From positions 44,334 to 108,333 of the forward strand of contig CANJJD010000008.1 of assembly GCA_947474645.1 (NCBI GenBank): a DNA stretch of 64,000 bases. Reading direction: 5' to 3'. The notes beneath the pieces are model-generated. The model made no database searches. It was given only the letters and a program-made list of their open reading frames with translations, and was not told where the DNA came from. Each line of letters opens with the position of its first letter. Position 1 is the stretch's first letter. Origin of the DNA: Alphaproteobacteria bacterium. GTDB taxonomy: Bacteria; Pseudomonadota; Alphaproteobacteria; Micropepsales; Micropepsaceae. The translations under genes were made by a program, and so were the position numbers. Shown here piece after piece: positions 46,048-54,254 of the stretch.

Positions 46048-48135
46048 TTAGCGGCCCGGATAATCGCGGCGCGGCGGGGGCGGCGGTTCTTCATCGCCAT
46101 CGGGGCCGCTGCCGAACAGCCAGCCCAACAACCCGCCGCGGCGCCGCCGCTCGGGCGCGCGGGCCTGCGGTTCGTCTTCAAGATCCGGGAAGTCGGGGGC
46201 GTGGATAGACTGCTCGTCGTCGCGCCCATCCCACACCGCGCCCGAGGCCATCAGTTCGCTTTCCGGCGGCGGCGGCGCCGACCTGTCCAGCGGCTTCAAG
46301 GGAAGCCCCTGTTCGGCCGCCAGCATGGTGTCGCGCCAGATATAGGCGGGCAGGGTGCCGCCGGTGACGCCGCGGGTGGGCGAGGCATCGTCATTGCCCA
46401 CCCAGGCGGCGGCGACATAGTCGGTGGTGAAGCCCACGAACCAGGCGTCATGGGAATCCTGGGTGGTGCCGGTCTTGCCCGCCGCTTCGCGGCCATGCAG
46501 CGAGGCATAGCCGCCGGTGCCGTTCACCACCACGGCATAAAGCATGGCGGTCAGGTCGCGGTTCACCTCATGGTCGATGACCCGCTGCGGCGCCGGGGCA
46601 TGGCGCTGGAAGACGGACTTGGTGCCGATATTCACTTGCGTCACCAGATAGGGCGAGACGCGATAACCGCCATTGGCGAAGGCGGCATAGGCGGCGGTCA
46701 GCTCCAGCGGCGTCACTTCGGCGGTGCCCAGCGCCAGGCTGGCATTGGCCTGCATCGGTGAGGTGATGCCCACGCGCTTGGCGACGGAGATCACATTGCG
46801 GATGCCGATTTCCTGCGCCAGGTTCACGGTGATGGTGTTGACGCTGTGCGCCAGCGCATCGGCCAATGTCATGGTGCCGTAATATTTGCCGCCGAAATTG
46901 GTGGGGCGGTAGCCGCTGATATCCACCGCTTCGTCATCGCGGGTCTCCCAGGGCGTGATGCCGGCTTCCAGCGCCGCCAGATAGACGAAGGGCTTGAAGG
47001 CCGAGCCCGGCTGGCGATGGGCCTGGGTGACGCGGTTGAACACCGAGTCCTGGTAATCCACGCCGCCGATCATGGCGCTGACCGCGCCGTCGGGCCGCAT
47101 CACCACCACCGCCGCTTCGCTGGTGCGGGTTTTCTTGCCGGACTTGTTCAGGGTGCGCAGCGCCGCCAGCCGCGCGGCTTCCTGCACTTTCGGTTCCAGG
47201 GTGGTGTGCACGATCATGTCGGCGCTGGGCGGCACGCCGTTCACCGTCGCCATTTTGGTGGCCTCGTCGGCGGCGGTATCCAGGAAATAATTGCGCGATG
47301 CCAGGGTGGCGCGGTTGGTGATCACGGCGGGATGGGCGCGGGCCTCGGCGGCCTGGGCTTCGGTGATGGCGCCGGTCTCCATCATGGAATCCAGCACCAG
47401 GCTGGCGCGCTGCTGGGCGCGTAAGAGGTCGCGGCGCGGCGAGAAGACCGACGGCGCGCGCGTCAGCGTGGCCAGCATCGCGGCCTGTGCCAGGGTCAGT
47501 TGCCGCGCGCTGGTGCCGAAATAGACGCGGCTCGCCCCGTCCACGCCATAGGCGCCGCTGCCCAGGTAAATGCGGTTGAGATAGAGCTTCAGGATGTCCT
47601 GCTTGCTCAGGGTCTTTTCCAGGCCCGCCGCATCGACCAGTTCGGTCAGCTTGCGCGACATGGTGCGCTGCTGCTGGGTATAGACGATCTTGGCGGTCTG
47701 CTGGCTGATGGTGGAGCCGCCCGCCACAAAGCGGCGCGCGCGCAGATCCAGCAGCAAGGCGCGGCCCAGGCCCAGGGGATCGATGCCGTTGTGATAATAG
47801 AAGCGGCGATCCTCCATGGCGATGAAGGCGGCCGGCAGATAGGCCGGCATCTCTTCCAGGTTCAGCCGCTGGCCCACAATGGCGCCGCGATGTCCGACAT
47901 CGTTGCCGGCCGCGTCCAGGAAGGTGAAGGCCAGCGGCCGGTTGACGGCATAGAGGTCAATGGCCGGATCAAGGCGGGGCGCGAACAGACCCAGCAGCAG
48001 CGGCGTCAGGTAGAGCAGCGACAGCGGCACTGCGATAATCGCCATGACAATGGCGAAGGCCGGGCCATAAGGCTCAGCCGCCTTGGCAAGCCGGCGCCAG
48101 TCCTCGCTGTCCCAGGGATATTGGCGGTCCGGCAT
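46048..48135 (-). CDS. mrcA: bifunctional penicillin-binding protein 1A-type
   Basis: 695 residues. A short cytoplasmic tail and one membrane anchor precede the glycosyltransferase domain (FIAMEDRRFYYHNGIDPLGLGRALLLDL, GGSTISQQTAKI) and the transpeptidase domain: SxxK as GSAFKPF, SVN in AHSVNTITV, and KTGTT. A Pro/Arg-rich C-terminal tail ends the protein. Makes and crosslinks peptidoglycan. The gene name is a class-1A assignment; it is not the mreB-linked operon. Confidence 0.93.
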   Translation of the reverse strand: MPDRQYPWDSEDWRRLAKAAEPYGPAFAIVMAIIAVPLSLLYLTPLLLGLFAPRLDPAIDLYAVNRPLAFTFLDAAGNDVGHRGAIVGQRLNLEEMPAYLPAAFIAMEDRRFYYHNGIDPLGLGRALLLDLRARRFVAGGSTISQQTAKIVYTQQQRTMSRKLTELVDAAGLEKTLSKQDILKLYLNRIYLGSGAYGVDGASRVYFGTSARQLTLAQAAMLATLTRAPSVFSPRRDLLRAQQRASLVLDSMMETGAITEAQAAEARAHPAVITNRATLASRNYFLDTAADEATKMATVNGVPPSADMIVHTTLEPKVQEAARLAALRTLNKSGKKTRTSEAAVVVMRPDGAVSAMIGGVDYQDSVFNRVTQAHRQPGSAFKPFVYLAALEAGITPWETRDDEAVDISGYRPTNFGGKYYGTMTLADALAHSVNTITVNLAQEIGIRNVISVAKRVGITSPMQANASLALGTAEVTPLELTAAYAAFANGGYRVSPYLVTQVNIGTKSVFQRHAPAPQRVIDHEVNRDLTAMLYAVVVNGTGGYASLHGREAAGKTGTTQDSHDAWFVGFTTDYVAAAWVGNDDASPTRGVTGGTLPAYIWRDTMLAAEQGLPLKPLDRSAPPPPESELMASGAVWDGRDDEQSIHAPDFPDLEDEPQARAPERRRRGGLLGWLFGSGPDGDEEPPPPPRRDYPGR

Positions 48136-48208
48136 CGGGCGGATAGCTGACCGATATTTGCGGCGGATTCAAGGTGCGGGGCAGGAGGCGCCATGCCAAG
48201 GTCGCGCC

Positions 48209-48790
48209 ATGTGGGACGGCATGACCTTGATTCCGGGCCGGGAATGCGGCGACTGCACCGTCTGCTGCACGGCGCCTTCCATCAACAAGCCCGAAATCCA
48301 GAAACTGTCCGGCGCGGCCTGCCGCCATTCCACCGGCAGCGGCTGTGCCATTTACGACCACCGCCCGCCGGTATGCCGCAGCTTTTATTGCGCCTGGCGG
48401 ACGGTGGACATTTTCAGCGATGACTGGCGGCCCGACAAATCCGGGGTGCTGCCCTATATCGAGACCGAAGGCATCTCGGACGATTTCGACCTGGGCACCG
48501 GCATCGGGTTGATGCTGGTCGGCAACCCGCTGAAGACGGTGCGGCAAAAATGGTTCCAGGATTTCATCGTCACCGGCGTCACCAGTTCGGTGCCTTTGTT
48601 TTTATCGCTGCCCGGCCCGCGCGGATACCAGGCGGCGACCGTGTCGCTGAATACCGAACAGATGCTGGAGGCAATTTCGCGCGGGTTGGTGAAGGACGCG
48701 CTGGAACAGGTGGTGACGATCCTGCGCGGCTGGGATTTCCAGCCGGCGGTGATCACTTATTCGGGTAACGATGTAAGCGCGCCGGACTAG
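48209..48790 (+). CDS. YkgJ-like cysteine-cluster protein
   Basis: 193 residues. Conserved cysteines GRECGDCTVCCTAP (first motif) and CRHSTGSGCAIYDHRPPVCRSFYCAW (second motif) resemble the YkgJ zinc- or iron-binding family. C-terminal half lacks known motifs. Starts at 48209 or 48221; neither has a strong ribosome-binding site. Overlaps the convergent small gene by 4 bases. Function unknown. Confidence 0.82.
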   Translation: MWDGMTLIPGRECGDCTVCCTAPSINKPEIQKLSGAACRHSTGSGCAIYDHRPPVCRSFYCAWRTVDIFSDDWRPDKSGVLPYIETEGISDDFDLGTGIGLMLVGNPLKTVRQKWFQDFIVTGVTSSVPLFLSLPGPRGYQAATVSLNTEQMLEAISRGLVKDALEQVVTILRGWDFQPAVITYSGNDVSAPD

Positions 48791-48978
48791 CTTGCCGGCG
48801 CGACCTTGCGCGCCGCGATGATCCGCATCAACTGGTGGCGGATGGAGCGGCCGCTCAGTTGACCGGCTTCGGCATAGCCTTCCGCCTTCAACTGCTTGCG
48901 GATGGCATTGAGGCTTTCGCAGGCGCCGCCTTCGGCCAGGGCGAAAGCGCGCTCCATGCAGGTGGGACGGTCAGCCAT
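48787..48978 (-). CDS. small conserved-looking helical protein
   Basis: 63 residues from the ATG at 48978 (MADRPTCMERAFALAEGGACESLNAIRKQLKAEGYAEAGQLSGRSIRHQLMRIIAARK), or 71 from 49002. The pattern ERAFxLA...IRKQLKxEGY...LxGRSIRxQL looks like small alphaproteobacterial proteins of unknown function. Much of the longer minus-strand reading beyond 49002 is a shadow of the plus-strand gene. Confidence 0.7.
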   Translation of the reverse strand: MADRPTCMERAFALAEGGACESLNAIRKQLKAEGYAEAGQLSGRSIRHQLMRIIAARKVAPAS

Positions 48979-49023
48979 GTCCGGCGGCTTTTGGCAGGAC
49001 ATCGTCGTCTGCCGCCGGGCGCC

Positions 49024-49941
49024 GTGGGACGCACCGCGGCGCAAAAGGCGCTGGGCGATGCGGCGGCGGTGGACGATGCCGCCGAAATGGCGCTGATGCT
49101 GTCGGCGGGCGAAGCCATCGAAAATCTGGCCAAGGTGCTGCCCAATCCCGTGCCGTCCTTCACCGAGCCGCTGGTGTGGCAGGTGCGCAAAATCTACGAA
49201 CAACTGGTCCAGAGCCATCCCGACGTCGCGCCCTATATCGCGGTCATCACCATGAACCGGCTGTCCCGGCCGTGGGAGGCGCTGCGCCTGCCCTTGCTGG
49301 TGACGCGCCATTCCGACGACACGCTGATCTCCAAGACCGACATGGGCCTGGTGGGCGAGATCCTGTTCGACCGCATGGACGCGCTGAAGACCTCCATCCA
49401 CCAGACCCGCCATCCCTTGTTCGATGGCGACAAGCTGCTGGAAGAGGCCAAGGCGTTCGCCGACCTGTCCAGCCACATCACCAAGGAAATCGAGATCAAG
49501 CGCGAAGGCGAATGGGGCAAGCGCCTGCTGACCGAGCGGGCGATGATCGGCAAGGTGATGGAAAATTTCATGGAGCGCGCGCCGCGCGAGTTCAATGCCG
49601 CGCTGCCGATGCAGAAGGGCACCGGCGCCGATTTCAGCAAGCATCCCGGCGCCGAAAAGCACGAGATGGCGCTGCGCTATGCGCGCATGGTGGCGAGCAG
49701 CCGCCACTTCGCCGCCGCGGCCTCCTTTGCCGCCAAGCAGAAGACCACCAATGATGAACTTTGCACCAGCCTCAAGCGTTACAACGAGGACCTGGTCAAG
49801 GCGCTGAAGGCCGATCCGGAACATGCCGTGGTCAATGCCCAGTTCCAGCTTTGCGCGGAACTTACGGCCACACTGTTCAGCGATGAAGAAGCGGAAATGT
49901 TGCGCCGCAGGGCGCGCGCGGCTCAGTCGGCCGCGGCTTAA
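49024..49941 (+). CDS. uncharacterised helical protein
   Basis: About 305 residues if started at the GTG at 49024; the ATG at 49087 is another option. Predicted soluble and helical: LVWQVRKIYEQLVQSHPDVAPYIAVITMNRLSRPWEALRLPLLVTRHSDDTLISKTDMGLVGEILFDRMDALKTSIH...EIEIKREGEWGKRLLTERAMIGKVMENFMERAP. It reads like a conserved protein but I recognise no domain. Divergent from the small gene with about 45 bases between starts. Confidence 0.7.
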   Translation: MGRTAAQKALGDAAAVDDAAEMALMLSAGEAIENLAKVLPNPVPSFTEPLVWQVRKIYEQLVQSHPDVAPYIAVITMNRLSRPWEALRLPLLVTRHSDDTLISKTDMGLVGEILFDRMDALKTSIHQTRHPLFDGDKLLEEAKAFADLSSHITKEIEIKREGEWGKRLLTERAMIGKVMENFMERAPREFNAALPMQKGTGADFSKHPGAEKHEMALRYARMVASSRHFAAAASFAAKQKTTNDELCTSLKRYNEDLVKALKADPEHAVVNAQFQLCAELTATLFSDEEAEMLRRRARAAQSAAA

Positions 49942-50172
49942 GCGAAACTTCCGAAACGCGCCCTGTTATTTGATGGGCGGCTTCGCCGCCGGCCCGTGCG
50001 GCCCAGTCGGCCGCAGCCTAGTCGCCAGCGTTTCAAATCCTTCCTGAACGCTGGATGAACGGGCCTGCAAAGCCGCGCAAATATCCTTTTTTCTGTCTTT
50101 GACATTGAACCGAAGCGGGGGTCTCCTACGTATCCACATACTCTTGCCTGAATGTGAAACTTGGGGGGCAAA

Positions 50173-50955
50173 ATGGAGACGCTCGAAATGTTCCGCACAC
50201 CGCTTATCGCCGCCTTGACGGTCGCCCTGCTGGGCGGAACCGCGATGGCGCAGCCGGCGAACTCGCCGCCGACCAGCCTGAACGGCTATCCGTCCAATAG
50301 CGCACGTAGCGCCCCGGACTATGACAATGACGACGGCGATCCGTCCGTTGCGCCGCGCGGCTATGCCAATGACGCGGCGCCGCGCGCCTATGACAGTTCC
50401 CGCGGCGCGCCGTCGGCTGCCGAAGGCCAGCAGGCCGCGGCGGACCGCGACATCTTCTGCCGCCGCGATGCGGCGGCCCGCACCGGCTACACCACGCCCC
50501 GCGAAGCGGCGCGTGACGAGCAGACCCGCGGCACCGTCGGTGGCCTGTTGGGCGGTGCGGTTCTCGGCACCGTTCTGGGCGCGGCTGCCGGCAATGCCGG
50601 TCTGGGCGCTGCCGCAGGCGCCGGCGCCGGCCTGATCGCCGGTACCGCCGTCGGCTCCGACAATGCCCGCCGCGCGGCGCGCGATGTCGAGGCTGATTAT
50701 GGCCGCGCCTATTACGACTGCATGCATGAAGACGGCGGCAGCCGCCAGGCTGCCTATGACACCCGCGGGTATGACCGTGGCTATGACGGCGGTTATGGCG
50801 ATGGCTATTACGGCCCGCCGCCCCCGCCGGTCTATTATCCGCGCCCCTACGGCTACCCCTATTACCCCTATGGTTCGAGCCTGTCCTTCGGGTTCGGCTT
50901 TGGCGGCGGCGGTGGGTGGGGTCATCACCGCGGGTACCGCCGCGGCTGGCGCTAA
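50173..50955 (+). CDS. exported glycine-zipper protein with Tyr/Gly/Pro-rich tail
   Basis: 260 residues. A signal peptide (ending AMA near residue 24) is followed by a low-complexity acidic region, a single cysteine (DIFCRRDA), a glycine-zipper membrane segment (RGTVGGLLGGAVLGTVLGAAAGNAGLGAAAGAGAGLIAGTAVG) and a Tyr/Gly/Pro-rich tail with GYDRGYDGGYGDGYYG repeats. Similar outer-membrane-associated proteins are common in alphaproteobacteria; function unknown. Confidence 0.85.
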   Translation: METLEMFRTPLIAALTVALLGGTAMAQPANSPPTSLNGYPSNSARSAPDYDNDDGDPSVAPRGYANDAAPRAYDSSRGAPSAAEGQQAAADRDIFCRRDAAARTGYTTPREAARDEQTRGTVGGLLGGAVLGTVLGAAAGNAGLGAAAGAGAGLIAGTAVGSDNARRAARDVEADYGRAYYDCMHEDGGSRQAAYDTRGYDRGYDGGYGDGYYGPPPPPVYYPRPYGYPYYPYGSSLSFGFGFGGGGGWGHHRGYRRGWR

Positions 50956-50978
50956 CGCAAATCAGCGCTTTTGCTAGA

Positions 50979-51014
50979 AAACGGCCGGGACGGTATGGTC
51001 CCGGTCGTTTTTCT
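50979..51014 (+). terminator. terminator after the glycine-zipper gene
   Basis: 13-bp stem with one G-U pair (50979-50991 with 50998-51010), six-base loop, followed by TTCTTT within a longer run of T's. Confidence 0.85.
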
Positions 51015-51028
51015 TTGTCCGGACCCAC

Positions 51029-51373
51029 ATGTCGCCCAGAACCAACCCCGCCAAGCTCAACCCGCTGCAGCTCAGGACCCTGGTCCTGCTACAGGCCATC
51101 GCGCAACTTCCCGACGCGTCCAAGCCCACGCCCGAAGGCGATACCGCCATCACGGCCTTCCCGCACGCCCATGGCGATCATTTCCACCTGGGCGACGCCA
51201 CCGTGCGCGGCGCCGACGCCACCGGCCTGGAAAACGAGAATGTGTGGAATGCGCTGGCCCGCAAGGGGTTGATCAAGTGTGCGTGGCCGAACGAAATCGC
51301 GCTGACCCCGGAAGGCGTTTCCTATGACACCGGCATCGCCGACCAGATCCTGCACAAGGGCGGCGGTCACTAG
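51029..51373 (+). CDS. uncharacterised protein upstream of ccmE
   Basis: 114 residues: LNPLQLRTLVLLQAIAQLP, a central HAHGDHFHLGDATVRG with four histidines, and LENENVWNALARKGLIKCAWPNEIALTPEGV, a winged-helix-like arrangement. Its stop codon directly adjoins the ccmE ATG, so it is co-transcribed. The histidine cluster could bind metal. Role in cytochrome maturation is not established. Confidence 0.75.
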   Translation: MSPRTNPAKLNPLQLRTLVLLQAIAQLPDASKPTPEGDTAITAFPHAHGDHFHLGDATVRGADATGLENENVWNALARKGLIKCAWPNEIALTPEGVSYDTGIADQILHKGGGH

Positions 51374-51820
51374 ATGAACGCCAAGAAGAAACGCCGCCTG
51401 GCTTTTGCCGCCGCCCTGGTCGCGGTGGGCGCAATGCTGGCCGTGCTGATCCGCTACGGCCTGGGGCAGAACATCATGTACTTCCACAGTCCCGCCGATG
51501 TGGTGGCGGGCCATGTCGGGGAAGGCGTGGCCTTCCGCATCGGCGGCCTGGTGGAACAAGGCAGCATCAGCCACGGCGCCGGCGCGGCAGTGAAGTTCCG
51601 CGTCACCGACGGCAAGGGCAGCGTGCCGGCCAATTTCGTGGGCGTGCTGCCCGCCCTGTTCCGCGAAGGCCAGGGCGTGGTCGCCACCGGCGCGATGGAC
51701 GGGCATGGCACTTTCATCGCCAGCGAAGTGCTGGCCAAGCATGACGAGAAATACATGCCGCCCGAAGTGGTGGCAGCCTTGAAGAAAAGCGGCCGCTGGA
51801 AAGAGGGCGAAATGCAATGA
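51374..51820 (+). CDS. ccmE: cytochrome c maturation heme chaperone
   Basis: 148 residues with one N-terminal membrane anchor and an OB-fold periplasmic domain. The heme-binding motif is H123 in AKHDEKY with Y127 as expected. It carries heme from CcmC to the CcmF/CcmH ligase. Its end overlaps ccmF by 4 bases. Confidence 0.95.
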   Translation: MNAKKKRRLAFAAALVAVGAMLAVLIRYGLGQNIMYFHSPADVVAGHVGEGVAFRIGGLVEQGSISHGAGAAVKFRVTDGKGSVPANFVGVLPALFREGQGVVATGAMDGHGTFIASEVLAKHDEKYMPPEVVAALKKSGRWKEGEMQ

Positions 51821-53745
51821 CGGGCGAACTTGGCCTGCTGGCGCTGTGTTTTGCCCTGGCACTGTCGTTGGTCATGGCGGCGGCGGGCCTGTTGGGCACG
51901 CGCGCGCAGGCCGATGCGGCGCGGCGTGTCGCAACCAGTTCGGCGCTGGGTTTCCTGGTCTTCACCCTGCTGGCGTTCGGCGTCCTGACTTACGCCTTCG
52001 TGGTTTCGGATTTCTCCGTGGCGCTGGTGGCCAGCCACAGCCACACCCTCAAGCCGCTGGTCTATAAAATCAGCGGCGTGTGGGGCAATCACGAAGGCTC
52101 CATGCTGCTATGGGTGCTGGTGCTGGCGCTCTATGCAGGGGTGGTCGCGATCCTGGGCCGCGGCGGCGCGCGGCTGACCAGCGGCGCCTTGGGCATACAA
52201 GGCCTGCTGGCGGCGGCGTTCCTGTTGTTCATCCTCTTCACCTCCAATCCCTTCCTGCGCCTGGATCCGGCGCCGTTCGAAGGCGCCGGCCTGATGCCGT
52301 TGCTGCAGGACCCGGGCCTGGCGATGCATCCGCCCATGCTTTACGCGGGCTATGTCGGCCTGTCGGCGGCCTTCTCCTATGCCGCGGCGGCGCTGATGGT
52401 CGGCGACGCCGCCATTATAAATAACTGGGCCCGCGCGGCGCGGCCCTTCATGCTGATGGCCTGGATCGCGCTGACCAGCGGCATCGCGCTGGGTAGCTGG
52501 TGGGCCTATTACGAACTGGGCTGGGGCGGTTTCTGGGGCTGGGACCCGGTGGAAAACGCCTCGCTGATGCCCTGGCTGATCGCCACGGCGCTGCTGCATT
52601 CGGCGCTGGCCACGGAAAAAAGCGGCGCCTTCCGCACCTGGACTTTGCTTCTGGCGATCGCCGGCTTCTCGCTGTCGCTGATCGGCACTTTCCTGGTGCG
52701 CTCGGGCGTGTTGTCGTCGGTGCATGCCTTTGCCAGCGATCCCACCCGCGGCTTCTTCATCATGGTGTTGATCGCGCTGGCCATCGGCGGGGCGCTGGCG
52801 CTGTTCGCCTGGCGCGCGCCCAGCTTGCAGGGTGGAGCGGCGTTCGAGCCGGCCAGCCGCGAGACCGCGCTGCTGCTCAACAATGTCTTTTTGCTGGCGG
52901 CCTGCGCCTGTGTCTTTGCGGGCACGCTGTATCCCCTGATCCTGGATGCGATGAACGGCACCAAGATCACGGTGGGCCCGCCCTATTATGTCCTCACCTT
53001 TGCGCCCATCTTCTTTGCTCTTCTGCTGCTGGTGCCGTTCGGCCCGCGGCTGGGCTGGAAGCGCGGCGATCTGAAAGCCGTTTGGCGCTCGCTGTATCCC
53101 GCGCTGGGCCTTGCCGGCATTGCCGCTGTGGCGGTGCTGGCCATCGTGTCGCCGCGCACCATCGCGGCCACCGGCGCCTTCGCGGTGGCCGGCTGGCTGA
53201 TCGGCGCTTCGATCCTTGACCTGCGCAAGCGCAAGGGCGCGCGCGCCTCCGCCTTTGCCGCTGCGCTGGCGCATGCCGGCCTGGGTGTCACCTTGCTGGG
53301 CGTGGCCGGCACCACGGCCTGGCGCAGCGAAGCCATCGCGGTGGTGGGGCCGGGACAGACCATGACGGTCGGACCTTACACCTTGCGCTTCGACGGCGTG
53401 ACGCGGGAGAAGGGTCCCAACTTCATCGCCGACCGCGCCCATGTCGCTGTGATGGACGGCGGCCGGGTCAGCGCCATGCTGCAGCCCGAGCATCGCTTCT
53501 ATCCGGCGGAAGGCCAAGACATGACCGACACCGCCATTCGCACCACCGGTTTGCGCGATCTGTATCTGGCGCTTGGCGATGAGCGTGACGATGGGCGCTT
53601 TGCCTTGCGCGCCTATGTCTCGCCGCTGGCGCCGCTGATCTGGCTGGGCGGGCTGATGATGTCGCTGGGCGGGATGCTGAGCCTGTGGGGCCGCCTGCGC
53701 GCGCCTTCGGCCGAGCCTGCCGCGGTTGCCCAGGCCGCAGAATGA
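51817..53745 (+). CDS. ccmF: cytochrome c-type biogenesis heme lyase
   Basis: 642 residues, about fifteen transmembrane helices. The tryptophan-rich heme-handling loop WGGFWGWDPVENASLMPWL (WWD motif) is intact, with conserved histidines such as GNHEGSMLLWVL and LAMHPPMLYAGY. Ligates heme to apocytochromes in the periplasm with CcmH. Overlaps ccmH (ATGA). Confidence 0.95.
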   Translation: MTGELGLLALCFALALSLVMAAAGLLGTRAQADAARRVATSSALGFLVFTLLAFGVLTYAFVVSDFSVALVASHSHTLKPLVYKISGVWGNHEGSMLLWVLVLALYAGVVAILGRGGARLTSGALGIQGLLAAAFLLFILFTSNPFLRLDPAPFEGAGLMPLLQDPGLAMHPPMLYAGYVGLSAAFSYAAAALMVGDAAIINNWARAARPFMLMAWIALTSGIALGSWWAYYELGWGGFWGWDPVENASLMPWLIATALLHSALATEKSGAFRTWTLLLAIAGFSLSLIGTFLVRSGVLSSVHAFASDPTRGFFIMVLIALAIGGALALFAWRAPSLQGGAAFEPASRETALLLNNVFLLAACACVFAGTLYPLILDAMNGTKITVGPPYYVLTFAPIFFALLLLVPFGPRLGWKRGDLKAVWRSLYPALGLAGIAAVAVLAIVSPRTIAATGAFAVAGWLIGASILDLRKRKGARASAFAAALAHAGLGVTLLGVAGTTAWRSEAIAVVGPGQTMTVGPYTLRFDGVTREKGPNFIADRAHVAVMDGGRVSAMLQPEHRFYPAEGQDMTDTAIRTTGLRDLYLALGDERDDGRFALRAYVSPLAPLIWLGGLMMSLGGMLSLWGRLRAPSAEPAAVAQAAE

Positions 53746-54158
53746 AGATCGGCGGAATGAAAGCCGTCCTCGCCCTGCTGGTGATGCTGATGGCCGCGGA
53801 CATCGCGCCCGCTTTGGCCGCGGTGCCCGACACCTTCTCCAACCCCGCAATGGAATCGCGCGCCCGCAACCTGCAACGCCAATTCCGCTGCCTGGTCTGC
53901 GCCGGCGAGAATGTGGATGAATCCGGTTCGCCTTTTTCCGGCGATGTGCGCCGGCTGATCCGCGAGCAGATCGCGGCGGGACAAAGCGACCCGCAGATCC
54001 AGGATTTCCTGGTGGCGCGCTATGGCAGCGTCATCCTGATGAAGCCGCCAGTGGAGCCGCAGACCTGGATGCTGTGGCTGACGCCGTTCCTGGTCTTGGC
54101 GCTGGGCGGCGGCGTGGCCTGGATCGTGGTCAAAAAGGCTTCCGTAACAGAGGTTTAG
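53742..54158 (+). CDS. ccmH: cytochrome c maturation protein (apocytochrome thiol reductant)
   Basis: 138 residues. A signal/anchor segment, the redox motif FRCLVC (C50 and C53) and a C-terminal helix (WLTPFLVLALGGGVAWIVV) match CcmH/CcmL. The start at 53742 is set by the ATGA overlap with ccmF. The thioredoxin-like CcmG expected between ccmF and ccmH is absent here. Confidence 0.94.
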   Translation: MKIGGMKAVLALLVMLMAADIAPALAAVPDTFSNPAMESRARNLQRQFRCLVCAGENVDESGSPFSGDVRRLIREQIAAGQSDPQIQDFLVARYGSVILMKPPVEPQTWMLWLTPFLVLALGGGVAWIVVKKASVTEV

Positions 54159-54180
54159 AAGATTACATACTTGTAATCTT
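54159..54180 (+). terminator. terminator-like hairpin after ccmH
   Basis: AAGATTAC (54159-54166) pairs with GTAATCTT (54173-54180) around a six-base loop, followed by TTGG. The weak T tail and the repeated half-sites suggest it may be an operator instead of, or as well as, a terminator. Confidence 0.5.
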
Positions 54181-54193
54181 TTGGACGTAATCT
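54160..54193. promoter_or_regulatory. candidate operator of degP with three half-sites
   Basis: AGATTAC at 54160-54166, GTAATCT at 54173-54179 and GTAATCT at 54187-54193, the last two 14 bases apart. Such spaced repeats are typical of OmpR-family regulator sites, and an OmpR-type regulator is coded just downstream of degP. No experimental support. Confidence 0.45.
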
Positions 54194-54254
54194 GTCCATG
54201 TTAGGCTAGTATCTCAGCCACAGCCGGTCGCTAAAGCCGCCTCAAGGAGCCCCC

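Noticed and set aside
48979..49824. The long N-terminal extension of the small minus-strand gene at 48787
   Set aside because: This part is antisense to the 49024 gene; only the last 63-71 residues look like a real protein.
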